DNA of 64,000 bases from contig NZ_CP009556.1 of the NCBI RefSeq assembly GCF_000959365.1, positions 2,294,001 through 2,358,000 of the forward strand, in the 5' to 3' direction. The stretch is from Burkholderia oklahomensis C6786 (GTDB taxonomy: Bacteria; Pseudomonadota; Gammaproteobacteria; Burkholderiales; Burkholderiaceae). The position numbers were made by a program, and so were the translations under genes. The notes beneath the pieces were generated by a model that worked only from the letters and a program-made list of their open reading frames with translations, had not been told where the DNA came from and did no database searches. The first letter of the stretch is position 1; each line of letters opens with the position of its first letter. Below, piece after piece: positions 35,605 through 43,977 of this stretch.

Positions 35605-35772
35605 CTTCTTTCCCTCGATTTGAGACCGCTCGATGAAGGCGGATCGATGCAGGCCGTCCCGGCACATCGGACGAGCGGCCAACTTGAACCAACCAGGCTT
35701 CGCTCATGCTGGCGGGGCGAGCGAAGCGAATGCGAAAGCGATCATCGGCTCGACGCCGCGTTCACGCCGCGC

Positions 35773-36855
35773 TCAGTGACGGTCGCGATCGCCTCTTTCG
35801 TCCCTCTGTCGCGACCAGGCCTGTGCATCCGCCAATTCCGGATCGCGATCCATTGCGCCAGGATGCTCGTGCCACGCAATGTCGGGAGCAATCGCACCAT
35901 GAAACCCGGTCCGGGCGAAGCCGGCTCCGTCGAATTCGGCGCCGGTCAGGTCCGCGCATGAAAAATCCGCGCCCGCCAGACTCGCCCGTGAAAAACGCGT
36001 GCCATTGCATCGCGCGTGTTGAAGCACGGCCCGATCCAGTCTTGAGCCGGTGAAGTCGACATTCCGGATGTCGGCCTGAACCCATATGCTGTCCTGCAAC
36101 GCGGCGTTGCGGCAGACGGCGTCCTGCATCTCGGACTCGACGAAGATGGCGTACCGCGCATCGGCTTCCTCCAATCGCGCCCCCGACAGCTTCGCCCCCT
36201 GGAAATTGCAGTAAGCCAGGTTCGCGGCGGTGAAATCGACGTTGCGAAGATCCGCGCGGGCGAACTGGCAGCGATGCATCCGTTGGCCGCGCAAACGCTG
36301 GCCGACGAGACTGGATTCGGCAAAGACGGCGTCATTGAACGTCGCGTCGACGAGAATCGTCTGCTTCAGATCGAGCTGGTAGAAGACCGTCTTGCGGACG
36401 ACGGCCCGCGTGAAATCGGCACGCTCCAGCCGCGTCTCGCAGAACAGCGAGGATTCGATGCGCCCGTCATGGAACCTGCAATCGCTCAGGTCGCTCGTCA
36501 CGCAGTTGAAGCCGTTCGCGTGCGCGCCGCAAAAATCCGCGCCGGCCGCGCGAGTCGAGCTCATCGTGCACCCGTGAAGGCGGCTTCCCGAGAGGCGGAC
36601 ATCGTCGAGACTGCACTTGTCGAACGTGCATTTCGATAAATCCGCATGCTGCATGTCGACCCCGCGAAACAGGCATCCGTTGAAAACGGCATCCCCGAGC
36701 TGCACGCGCTTCATGCTTGCATCGATGAACTGGACGTGTTCGAACACGCCGCCGGAGAAATCCTGCCCGTCCAGGTTTTCCGAATCGATCACCCTGTCCT
36801 TGACGACGCGGCCATGACGGATCGCCTCGCGCAACTGCTCCGCGTTCGTTCTCAT
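35773..36855 (-). CDS. Pentapeptide-repeat protein of the T6SS vgrG module
   Basis: 360 residues, nearly all pentapeptide repeats (A(D/N)LXX type), from about residue 30 to 335: SENLDGQDFSGGVFEHVQF, RADFTRAVVRKTVF, QFARADLRNVDFTAANLAYC and so on. They would fold as a right-handed quadrilateral beta-helix. The last 30 residues are acidic/charged (DRDPELADAQAWSRQRDERG). No catalytic motif is seen. Its ATG overlaps the stop of the DUF2169-fusion gene by 4 bp (36852-36855), so it is translationally coupled. A role as effector, chaperone or scaffold in the module is possible; the sequence does not decide. Confidence 0.85.
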   Translation of the reverse strand: MRTNAEQLREAIRHGRVVKDRVIDSENLDGQDFSGGVFEHVQFIDASMKRVQLGDAVFNGCLFRGVDMQHADLSKCTFDKCSLDDVRLSGSRLHGCTMSSTRAAGADFCGAHANGFNCVTSDLSDCRFHDGRIESSLFCETRLERADFTRAVVRKTVFYQLDLKQTILVDATFNDAVFAESSLVGQRLRGQRMHRCQFARADLRNVDFTAANLAYCNFQGAKLSGARLEEADARYAIFVESEMQDAVCRNAALQDSIWVQADIRNVDFTGSRLDRAVLQHARCNGTRFSRASLAGADFSCADLTGAEFDGAGFARTGFHGAIAPDIAWHEHPGAMDRDPELADAQAWSRQRDERGDRDRH

Positions 36856-39329
36856 GCGCGCGCCTCCGCCCGCGGAAACCGCATCGCCTTGTGGAGATAA
36901 GCCTCTTCCCATCGGGTATCGACGTCAGCCAGAATTTGCGAGAGGTTCGCGCGAAACAGGTTGGCTCGTCGAAGATCGGCGCCGTCGAGTGTCGCGCCCC
37001 GCAGGTAGGCAGCGATGAGGTCGGTGTCCCGGAGATCGGCTCCGGCGAAGTCGGCCCGCACGAAGTAGCTCCCCTCCGCCTTCGCGCCGCGAAAATTGGA
37101 GCCCTGCAGGCAGGCATCGGTGAAATCGCAGCTGCCGATACGCGCTTCGCCGAAATCGGCCGCTCTCAGATTCGTTTCGCGGAAATTCACTTCCTTCAGC
37201 GTCGCCGACGAAAAATCGGCGCGCCCGATGTCGCATTGCTGAACGAAGCACGCCTTGATCACGCTTGCCCGGTCAAAACGAAGCTGCCCCGGTGCCCGTG
37301 CGTCGATGATCCCGAATCCCTCGATGCTGGCTGCCGAGAACCGTACGTTGGCGAGAGTGCAGTTCATCAGCAGCATCTTGCGGATCGTCGTTTCCGAGAA
37401 GTCCGCATCCTCGAAGGATTGGTCGATGAAGATCAAGTTGCACAGCGTGGCCTGCCTGAAATCGACCGCATGGAATCGGCAATCGCTGAATCGCGTGTTC
37501 GCCACGATGCCGCCATTCAATCTGCAATTTCGCAGGTGCACGCGCTCGAGTATGCAATCGCTGAGGTTGGCGCCGGAGAAATCCGTTTGATCGCAATTCG
37601 CCAGAGAGAGGTTTGCGCCTGTCAGGTCCGCGTTGCGGAAGCCCGTCTGTCTCAGGTTGGCGCGCGCCAGCACGGCATGGCTCAACGCCGCATCCGAAAG
37701 ATCGGCGCCGCTCAGATCGGCGTTTTCGAGCATCGCGCCCGAGAGCCGCGCGCCGCGCAGATCCATCCCGGCAAGATCGACGCCGGTGAGATCGGCGCCC
37801 TCCAGCGATAGTCCCGCAGCGATGGCCGCGGCGACGCGTTCGCGGTGCGGCCTCGACGCCGCCTCATCCAACCGCTCCGGCGCGTCCTGATGCTGCGCCG
37901 ACTGCAGGTACAGCTTGCGAAGACTCTCGTCCGCATCGCGTTGCATGTGCCGGATGTCTGATCGATCGGCCGGAGCCGCGGCGCCCTGCGCGGCGTCGTC
38001 GCCCGCGATAGCGACACTGGCCGGCGGACCGCGCCGCGCTGCGTTCGCGAACGCTTCGTTGGACGAAAGATCCCGCCGCATTTCCTCCAGACGGGTGCGC
38101 TGCTCTTCGGCCGCCGCTTCCTGGCGCTCGACGAACTCGACCAGTTGATCCGGACGGGGCGTCTCGATCTGGCCGGCATCCGGAAAAGCGCTCAGCTTGT
38201 CCCGCAGGAGCCGTTGCCTCGCATCCTGCGGCACAGCGCCGGACATTGCCGGAAAATCGGGCGAAAGATACCTGTCGGGCAATAAATCCTGGTCGCGCAG
38301 CGCATATAACGCCGCCTTCTCATGCCGCGTGCGCCACTCGATCACCTGGCGATACCATTCGGCCGGCCTCGCCTGCGCGCTCGCATCCGCGCCGAACAGC
38401 AACGTCTGCACATCGCTCGCATCGAACGCCCGGATCGTCGTGACGCCGTGGTAGATCATCACCACGCGTTCACGGTGCGGAACGAACCACGCGGTCGTCA
38501 GCCGCATCGGAATCTCTTCGGGCGTCTCGCTGCCGGTACGCACGACGAACGTTCTGGCGCGCAGCGCCGGCAGGCGTCCAGTCAGCAATGCATGTTCGGG
38601 ATGCAGGTGCATCAGTTCGTAGGCGGCGCCGTCCGGAAATTCGGAAAGCGCGATCAACTGTTGATCCGCCGGCGCGATGTTGAAATAGCGCGGATCGAGC
38701 GTACGCGGGAAACCCGGACAATCTTCCTCCAGCCATTGCTGGTCGTGCTCGCCGTACAGGCCGGCGCGCTGCGGCCAGGCCGCATCGATCGGGCAGAAGC
38801 CCGCCGGCACGGGGCGCTGATCCGGAAAACGCATCGGGCTGTGCGCATATTCGATGTTCGGCAGATAACGCACGGCGCCCTGCCGCCTCTCGGCGCCCCG
38901 GCCTCTCGGGTTGTCCTCGCAACCCGCCCCGCCGTATGCGAACGCCCAGTCGAGCGCCAATCGCTCGAAAGGCCGCGGCGCGGTGGCGCGCATGCCGTCC
39001 CATTGCCGGTCGCCGGATACCCGCAGCCGTTTTTCGATGCCGGCGACGCCGATGCCGACCTCGCACGTCCCGCCGCCCGGCGCATCCGCATATTTTCCGT
39101 ACGCGTGTCCGGAGACGAGAAATTCCGGACACGCCTTCGGCAGCGCCATGTCCAGCGTGTATCCGCCCAGTTCGTCGCCGGCCAGATTCCAGAGCTCCGA
39201 GTCCGTCAGCAGTCGCGGATCGTCGCCCAAGGTCGCGACCATGAGCGCTGCAACGCCAAGGTGTTCCTCTCCATGCATCCGATAGAGGCGGGTCAATGGA
39301 CTGATCCTGAATGGTTTGATGATCTTCAT
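36852..39329 (-). CDS. DUF2169-pentapeptide-repeat fusion, T6SS effector adaptor candidate
   Basis: 825 residues in three parts. Residues 1-340 are DUF2169 (KIIKPFRISPLTRLYR, AFAYGGAGCEDNPRGRG, YGEHDQQWLEEDCPGFPRTL, DPRYFNIAPADQQL). Residues about 400-500 are charged and coiled-coil-like (VERQEAAAEEQRTRLEEMRR). Residues about 520-800 are pentapeptide repeats (GADLTGVDLAGMDLRGARLS and so on). DUF2169 proteins act as adaptors that stabilise effectors and load them on VgrG, as shown in Agrobacterium. The start at 39329 (MKIIKPF) matches the family. It lies 32 bp after vgrG and is coupled to the next pentapeptide gene. Confidence 0.87.
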   Translation of the reverse strand: MKIIKPFRISPLTRLYRMHGEEHLGVAALMVATLGDDPRLLTDSELWNLAGDELGGYTLDMALPKACPEFLVSGHAYGKYADAPGGGTCEVGIGVAGIEKRLRVSGDRQWDGMRATAPRPFERLALDWAFAYGGAGCEDNPRGRGAERRQGAVRYLPNIEYAHSPMRFPDQRPVPAGFCPIDAAWPQRAGLYGEHDQQWLEEDCPGFPRTLDPRYFNIAPADQQLIALSEFPDGAAYELMHLHPEHALLTGRLPALRARTFVVRTGSETPEEIPMRLTTAWFVPHRERVVMIYHGVTTIRAFDASDVQTLLFGADASAQARPAEWYRQVIEWRTRHEKAALYALRDQDLLPDRYLSPDFPAMSGAVPQDARQRLLRDKLSAFPDAGQIETPRPDQLVEFVERQEAAAEEQRTRLEEMRRDLSSNEAFANAARRGPPASVAIAGDDAAQGAAAPADRSDIRHMQRDADESLRKLYLQSAQHQDAPERLDEAASRPHRERVAAAIAAGLSLEGADLTGVDLAGMDLRGARLSGAMLENADLSGADLSDAALSHAVLARANLRQTGFRNADLTGANLSLANCDQTDFSGANLSDCILERVHLRNCRLNGGIVANTRFSDCRFHAVDFRQATLCNLIFIDQSFEDADFSETTIRKMLLMNCTLANVRFSAASIEGFGIIDARAPGQLRFDRASVIKACFVQQCDIGRADFSSATLKEVNFRETNLRAADFGEARIGSCDFTDACLQGSNFRGAKAEGSYFVRADFAGADLRDTDLIAAYLRGATLDGADLRRANLFRANLSQILADVDTRWEEAYLHKAMRFPRAEARA

Positions 39330-39361
39330 TTGACAACCTGATGCTTGCAAGCAAGCGTCGA

Positions 39362-41698
39362 TCACAAAGTGATGTGAATTCCGTCTACAAAGCACACGCA
39401 TTGTTTTTTTTCGGAGAAATCCTTGACGGTTTTTTCGTACTTCATTCCGGTCGTCGAGATACTCGCGCCTGTCGTCGAAATGCTGCATCCCTTCGTGTCG
39501 ACACTCGACCCGGTTTCACTGGTGCTGAATCCGGTAAGGCCCGTCGACATACCGGTCAACGAGACGCTGGCCGCGTGTTGCGAAAAATTCGTCCCGTTGA
39601 CTTCCGTACGTGCGTTTCCACTGGTGATCGTTACGGTGTGTCCGACGTTCACGCCCTTCGTGTCGCCGAACACCACGGACGCGGACGCGCCCTGCACGGT
39701 ACTAACCGATGCGGTGGCGGAACTGTCCGTGAGCACGGCCACGATATCCTGCAGCGCTTTCGCGACGTTCGCGGCGAGCGCCTGAAGCCCGCCCACGCGT
39801 TGCATCTGACGCTGCGGCTTCAACTGCTGATATTGCTGCTGATATTGCTGCTGTTGTTGTTGCTGTTGTCGCTGTTGCTGCTGTTGCTGCTGCGGTTGTT
39901 GCTGTTGCTGCCGATGCATCGGGCGTTGCCCGGGAGAAGCCGGACGCGGCGCGCCTCCAAGCCGCAACAATTCGATCAGCCGATCCAGCGGCGACCGTGT
40001 AGATGGGACCGGCGGCAAATCCAGTCCCACCAGCGTCAGATGCTTGCGCCCGACCGTGATCGTCGAATCCCGCTCCACCGACACGTCGTAATTGCGCTCC
40101 GCGTGCAGCTTGATCTGCTCTTCGCCGGCCTTGTCTTCGAAGCGCAGCATGTTGGCGTTCTCGCCGCTGCCGGCCGGCGTGCGACTCAGCATCCCGCTTT
40201 GCGTCGCATTGTCCGGCAGCGCCCACGGCGGCATGTGCAACGCGTTGTACACCTGCCCCGTCACGATGGGCCGGTCCGGATCGCCGTTCTCGAAATCGAC
40301 GATCACTTCCGAACCCACCCGCGGAATGTTGATGCCGCCGTAGCTGTTCCCCGCCCATGCATACGACACCCGTACCCAGCACGACGAATTCTGGTCGCGA
40401 ACGGGTGAGCGGTCCCAGTGAAATTTCAGCTTGACCCGCCCGTACTGATCCGTCCAGATTTCCTGCCCGGGCGGACCGGTCACGACCGCCGTCTGCGGCC
40501 CGCGCGTGCGCGGCCTGCGCACCGTGCGCGGCGGCCGGAACACGGTGGTGGCGGGCTGCACGACAAACGACGTGCCGATCCGGTATTCGCCCGGGCCCGC
40601 CGCCCCCTCCGTTTCCGTGGCCGTGAACGACGCGCCGAGCACCAGGTACTCCCGGTTCGCGCTGGCGTGCGGATAGCCTTCCAGCGTGAACGTCGTGCCG
40701 CACACGACGTCGCGCACATTGCCGCCGCCCGACGCGCGCTCGCCTTGCGCGCGCACTTCCTCCATCCGCACCCGGGCAAAGTGCTCGCCGAGCGCCGGAT
40801 CCGTGTAGTCGCCCGGCCATTCGTATCGTTCGAGCCCGTTGTGCGCGGTGTCCTGCGGCAGCGCGTTCTCGACGCCGAGACGCGCCTTCGGATGCTCGAA
40901 ATCGAAGTCGCTCGTGGTCCAGCGGCCGGGCTGGATGCGCTCGGCCGTATTGAACGCGTCGATATATTCCATATCGATCTTGTGTCCGGGCGGGTAGTAC
41001 CGCAGCGTGCGGTACGCGGCGCTTTCCACCGGCTTGTGCGCCCCCAGATGATCCACGAGCACCATCCGGTGCACCTTGTTCGAGTGCTCGAAGAACCAGT
41101 AGATGCCATGCTCCTGCATCAGCCGCTGGATGAACGCGAAATCCGTCTCTCCGTACTGCACCTGGTAGGCCAGCTTCGGATACCGGCCGCTCAGCCGCTT
41201 GTCGTACGAGTACGAGTACGCGTTCAGCACTTCGTCGACGATCTCTTCCACGGTCCTGTTCTGGAAAATCCGATAGTCCGAGCGCTGGTCGACCAGATAG
41301 ATCCATGGCTGCATCGTGAGCCGGTATCGGCACTGCCGGTTCAACTGGCCTTCGAAGCTCGCACCGGTCACGATGCCGCTGATCTCGCGCTTGCCCTGGC
41401 CGATATTGGCGGCGCCGGACAGCCCCGGCATGCCGGGCACGAACGCGCCCATCCCCTCGAGCTGGACGGTCACGGTCAGCGCCTTGCCGATCATCGCCTT
41501 CAGGTCGAGGTTCGCGGCCTGTTCGTCCGGCAGCGTCAGGTCCGGCGGCGTCAAGCAGTCCAGCGTGTACGCGTAGATCTCCGACAATGTCTCGTTGCCG
41601 TGGACGGCACTCAGTTGAAGCGCAGGGTCGCCGACGGGCGACACCGGCAATGCGGGGCCGCTGACCGTGACGGTACGAGCGGCGGGAAAATTCGGCAT
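39362..41698 (-). CDS. vgrG: VgrG spike protein with polyglutamine insertion
   Basis: 778 residues. The N-terminal gp27-like part (about 1-390) includes ISGIVTGASFEGQLNRQCRY, YGETDFAFIQRLMQEHGIYW and RYEWPGDY. The gp5-like OB domain has EIWTDQYGRVKLKFHWDR and SCWVRVSYAWAGNSYGG, then GSEVIVDFENGDPDRPIVTG. The C-terminal part after about 545 is strand-rich. A polyglutamine tract of 25 Gln, broken by Pro, Arg and Tyr, occupies residues 597-625 between the needle start and a Thr/Ser-rich beta-helical tail. VgrG forms the puncturing tip of the T6SS. It is followed by the DUF2169, pentapeptide, DUF3540 and DUF4150 genes, its probable cargo module. Confidence 0.95.
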   Translation of the reverse strand: MPNFPAARTVTVSGPALPVSPVGDPALQLSAVHGNETLSEIYAYTLDCLTPPDLTLPDEQAANLDLKAMIGKALTVTVQLEGMGAFVPGMPGLSGAANIGQGKREISGIVTGASFEGQLNRQCRYRLTMQPWIYLVDQRSDYRIFQNRTVEEIVDEVLNAYSYSYDKRLSGRYPKLAYQVQYGETDFAFIQRLMQEHGIYWFFEHSNKVHRMVLVDHLGAHKPVESAAYRTLRYYPPGHKIDMEYIDAFNTAERIQPGRWTTSDFDFEHPKARLGVENALPQDTAHNGLERYEWPGDYTDPALGEHFARVRMEEVRAQGERASGGGNVRDVVCGTTFTLEGYPHASANREYLVLGASFTATETEGAAGPGEYRIGTSFVVQPATTVFRPPRTVRRPRTRGPQTAVVTGPPGQEIWTDQYGRVKLKFHWDRSPVRDQNSSCWVRVSYAWAGNSYGGINIPRVGSEVIVDFENGDPDRPIVTGQVYNALHMPPWALPDNATQSGMLSRTPAGSGENANMLRFEDKAGEEQIKLHAERNYDVSVERDSTITVGRKHLTLVGLDLPPVPSTRSPLDRLIELLRLGGAPRPASPGQRPMHRQQQQQPQQQQQQQRQQQQQQQQYQQQYQQLKPQRQMQRVGGLQALAANVAKALQDIVAVLTDSSATASVSTVQGASASVVFGDTKGVNVGHTVTITSGNARTEVNGTNFSQHAASVSLTGMSTGLTGFSTSETGSSVDTKGCSISTTGASISTTGMKYEKTVKDFSEKKQCVCFVDGIHITL
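39824..39910 (-). repeat. Polyglutamine CAG/CAA tract in vgrG
   Basis: 29 codons, 25 of them Gln, in the pattern Q5-P-Q7-R-Q8-Y-Q3-Y-Q2. It uses mixed CAG and CAA codons, so the DNA repeat is imperfect and should slip less than a pure array. Confidence 0.9.
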
Positions 41699-41769
41699 GA
41701 CTGACCCCCTCCGGAAACGCTATCGATCGTTGAATCGCCGTGTCCTGCGTTCGTCGCGCCCGTGCGCGA

Positions 41770-42888
41770 TCAGGACTCGTCGCCGCCCCACTGCGCAAGC
41801 AGTTCGCCCGGGATCGCGTGCACCACTTCCGCATAGCGCTTTCCCACGAAATACTCGGCACGCCTGAGCAGCACCGGAATCGGGCTGCTCGGCTCATGCT
41901 GCTCGAACCACTCGCGCGCCTGCCGGATCAACTCGCGTGCGGCGTGACGATCCGCCGGCGTCGCGATCGCACCGCGTCCGACCGAGCCGGCGATTAGCGC
42001 CGCAACGCCTTCGCCATGCGCCGGCGGCGATTCGTCCGCCTGCGTGCGCCCCCCCTTTCGCATCGACGGCGCGTCAGCGGACGCATCAGCGGACACGTCG
42101 GCGGGCGCGGCCGCCGAATCCGCGCCGCCCGAGCGCACGCTCCGACCCGCGACAGGCCGAAGCAGCGCAGCGAGCGCCGACAAGTCGGGCGCATACGCAC
42201 CGAGGTGCTCGCGACTCCATGCGTCGATCGCGCCGACGCTCGCGAGCGCTTCGTCGAAGCCCGCGAGGACGGCCGGCTGCTGCGCTTGCAGCTCGTCGAG
42301 CTGGCGCACGACCGACTCCGGCGCAAGCGCGTCGCCGGGGCGCGGCTGCGCAAACGCACGCTCCACGTCGCGCACCTGCAGGCGAATCGCGGTCGACCGG
42401 GTCAATGCGATCTCCCGCACGTCCGCCAGCAGCCCGTCGGCGTCGGTGAGCGCCTGCAGCGCATTCTTGCGGATCTCCAGCGCCGCATCGCGGTCCGCGT
42501 CGACGTCGGGCTGCGGGTGAATCGCGTCCGGAAACGTCGCGAGCCATACGGCAAGCAGGCCGGCGCCTTCCGCGAGCCCCGCCGCCCCGGCGAGCCGGGT
42601 GCGGCACCGGGTGAACAGCACCGCGAGGCGCATGTCCTTGCTGCGCATCATCAGCCGCCGGCAGTCGCGATCGACGTCGCTCCAGTTCACGGGCTCCGGC
42701 GATCCGACGAAGTCGCCATACTGGGCTTCCGCCCGGGGGGCGACCTTCGCCGACAGCACGACGAATTCGGGATCGTATTCAAGATCCGCCCCGCACGGCG
42801 CGGCCGGATCGACCGGCGCCATCCAGTCGTGCGCCTTGGGCGTCCGGGCCGACGCGGATTTGCCGGCGTGTTTCTTGTTGTCGCTCAT
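41770..42888 (-). CDS. tssA: T6SS baseplate/sheath-cap protein TssA
   Basis: 372 residues. The ImpA-type N-terminal domain (about 20-150) has PCGADLEYDPEFVVLSAKV, PVNWSDVDRDCRRLM and LLAVWLATFPDAIHPQPD. A low-complexity acidic/Ala-rich linker follows near 255-285. A C-terminal helical domain has RHAARELIRQAREWFEQHEPSSPIPVLLRRAEYFVGK. TssA primes baseplate assembly and coordinates tail growth. It lies between tssG and vgrG, in the standard order for Burkholderia systems. Confidence 0.93.
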   Translation of the reverse strand: MSDNKKHAGKSASARTPKAHDWMAPVDPAAPCGADLEYDPEFVVLSAKVAPRAEAQYGDFVGSPEPVNWSDVDRDCRRLMMRSKDMRLAVLFTRCRTRLAGAAGLAEGAGLLAVWLATFPDAIHPQPDVDADRDAALEIRKNALQALTDADGLLADVREIALTRSTAIRLQVRDVERAFAQPRPGDALAPESVVRQLDELQAQQPAVLAGFDEALASVGAIDAWSREHLGAYAPDLSALAALLRPVAGRSVRSGGADSAAAPADVSADASADAPSMRKGGRTQADESPPAHGEGVAALIAGSVGRGAIATPADRHAARELIRQAREWFEQHEPSSPIPVLLRRAEYFVGKRYAEVVHAIPGELLAQWGGDES

Positions 42889-42897
42889 CGTCTCCCC

Positions 42898-43977
42898 TCA
42901 CGCGCGAAGCGGCTGGGCGGATCGGTCGGCATCGCGATCGAATCGGTCCGCATACCGCTCGGGTTCGAAACGCATGCCCGTCACCGGCTCGCCCGAAGGC
43001 GAACGGCCGAGCCACCCTGACCAGCCGAGCTGCTGCGTCCCGCCCATCACCGCCGGCGGCGCGCCGTTCGGCTTGATGCGCAGCTCCAGCTCCCATTCGA
43101 ACTCGTAGCCGACAAATGCCCTCACCCACTCAACGAGCCGCGGCAAGTCTTCGCCCTGGGGCGTGAAGCGCAGGTATTCGTCGATATCGAGCGGCCCGAC
43201 GACGATGCGGAATTTGTGCTGCCGGTCCGGCACCAGCTCGCCGAGCATCGCACCTTCGGCCATGGTCGACGAAGCGCCCGGCTTGCCGAGATAGCTGTGC
43301 TCGAGCGGATCCACCTGAATCCAGTGAAACACGTTTTCCTCGATCGTCACCGGCACGCCGAAGTACCGCGCGAGCGTCATGCGCAGGCCATCCGGGTTGC
43401 GCGCCTCGCGCACCAGATGCGGAGACGCCGACAGACGCGCATGCGCGGGCAGCGGACGGCGACCGATCTCGTCGGTGTCCTGACCGGTGAGACTCGCGAT
43501 ATAGAACGAAAACCGCTCGTCGCCCGGCCTGTCGAGACCCGCGGCCGCCTGCGCCGATGCCCATGCGCGATACAGCAGCGTCAGATAGCGATGATGAAAA
43601 ATGTCGAGGAAATTGCCGAGCGTCGCGTCGCGCCGGCTCTCCTCGCGATCGCGCGCGATCTCCGTCACGTGGATGGGCAGCGGCCCGTTCGGCCCCAGCA
43701 TGCCCAGACCGAACAGGCGCACCTTGACCCGCCCGCTCGCCTCGCCGACGCTCGCGATCTCGCGCGGCGCGAATGCGAGGCTCGGCTGCTGTCCGAGTCG
43801 AAACGGCTCCGCCTGCGGGCGCCTGGCGGTGCCGACCGGATCGATGCGGGGATCCGCGCCGATGCGCCGCAGAAGCGTCAGGAAGCTGTAGCGCCACGGC
43901 TCGGCGCGCAGCCGCGCGAGCAGCTGCGACGAAAGCGCCGTATCGCGCACGACGGTCTCGAGCATGACGTGCGCCAT
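42898..43977 (-). CDS. tssG: T6SS baseplate protein TssG
   Basis: 359 residues matching TssG/VasB. Motifs include RRIGADPRIDPVG, QPSLAFAPREI, FGLGMLGPNGPLPIHVTE, NFLDIFHHRYLTLLYRAWA and FWGVPV-like YFGVPVTIEENVFHW. TssG joins TssF and TssK in the baseplate wedge. I start it at 43977 (MAHVMLE), because its A is shared with the TGA of tssF (TGATG), giving coupled translation. A longer open frame upstream overlaps tssF and is shadow-like. Confidence 0.94.
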   Translation of the reverse strand: MAHVMLETVVRDTALSSQLLARLRAEPWRYSFLTLLRRIGADPRIDPVGTARRPQAEPFRLGQQPSLAFAPREIASVGEASGRVKVRLFGLGMLGPNGPLPIHVTEIARDREESRRDATLGNFLDIFHHRYLTLLYRAWASAQAAAGLDRPGDERFSFYIASLTGQDTDEIGRRPLPAHARLSASPHLVREARNPDGLRMTLARYFGVPVTIEENVFHWIQVDPLEHSYLGKPGASSTMAEGAMLGELVPDRQHKFRIVVGPLDIDEYLRFTPQGEDLPRLVEWVRAFVGYEFEWELELRIKPNGAPPAVMGGTQQLGWSGWLGRSPSGEPVTGMRFEPERYADRFDRDADRSAQPLRA

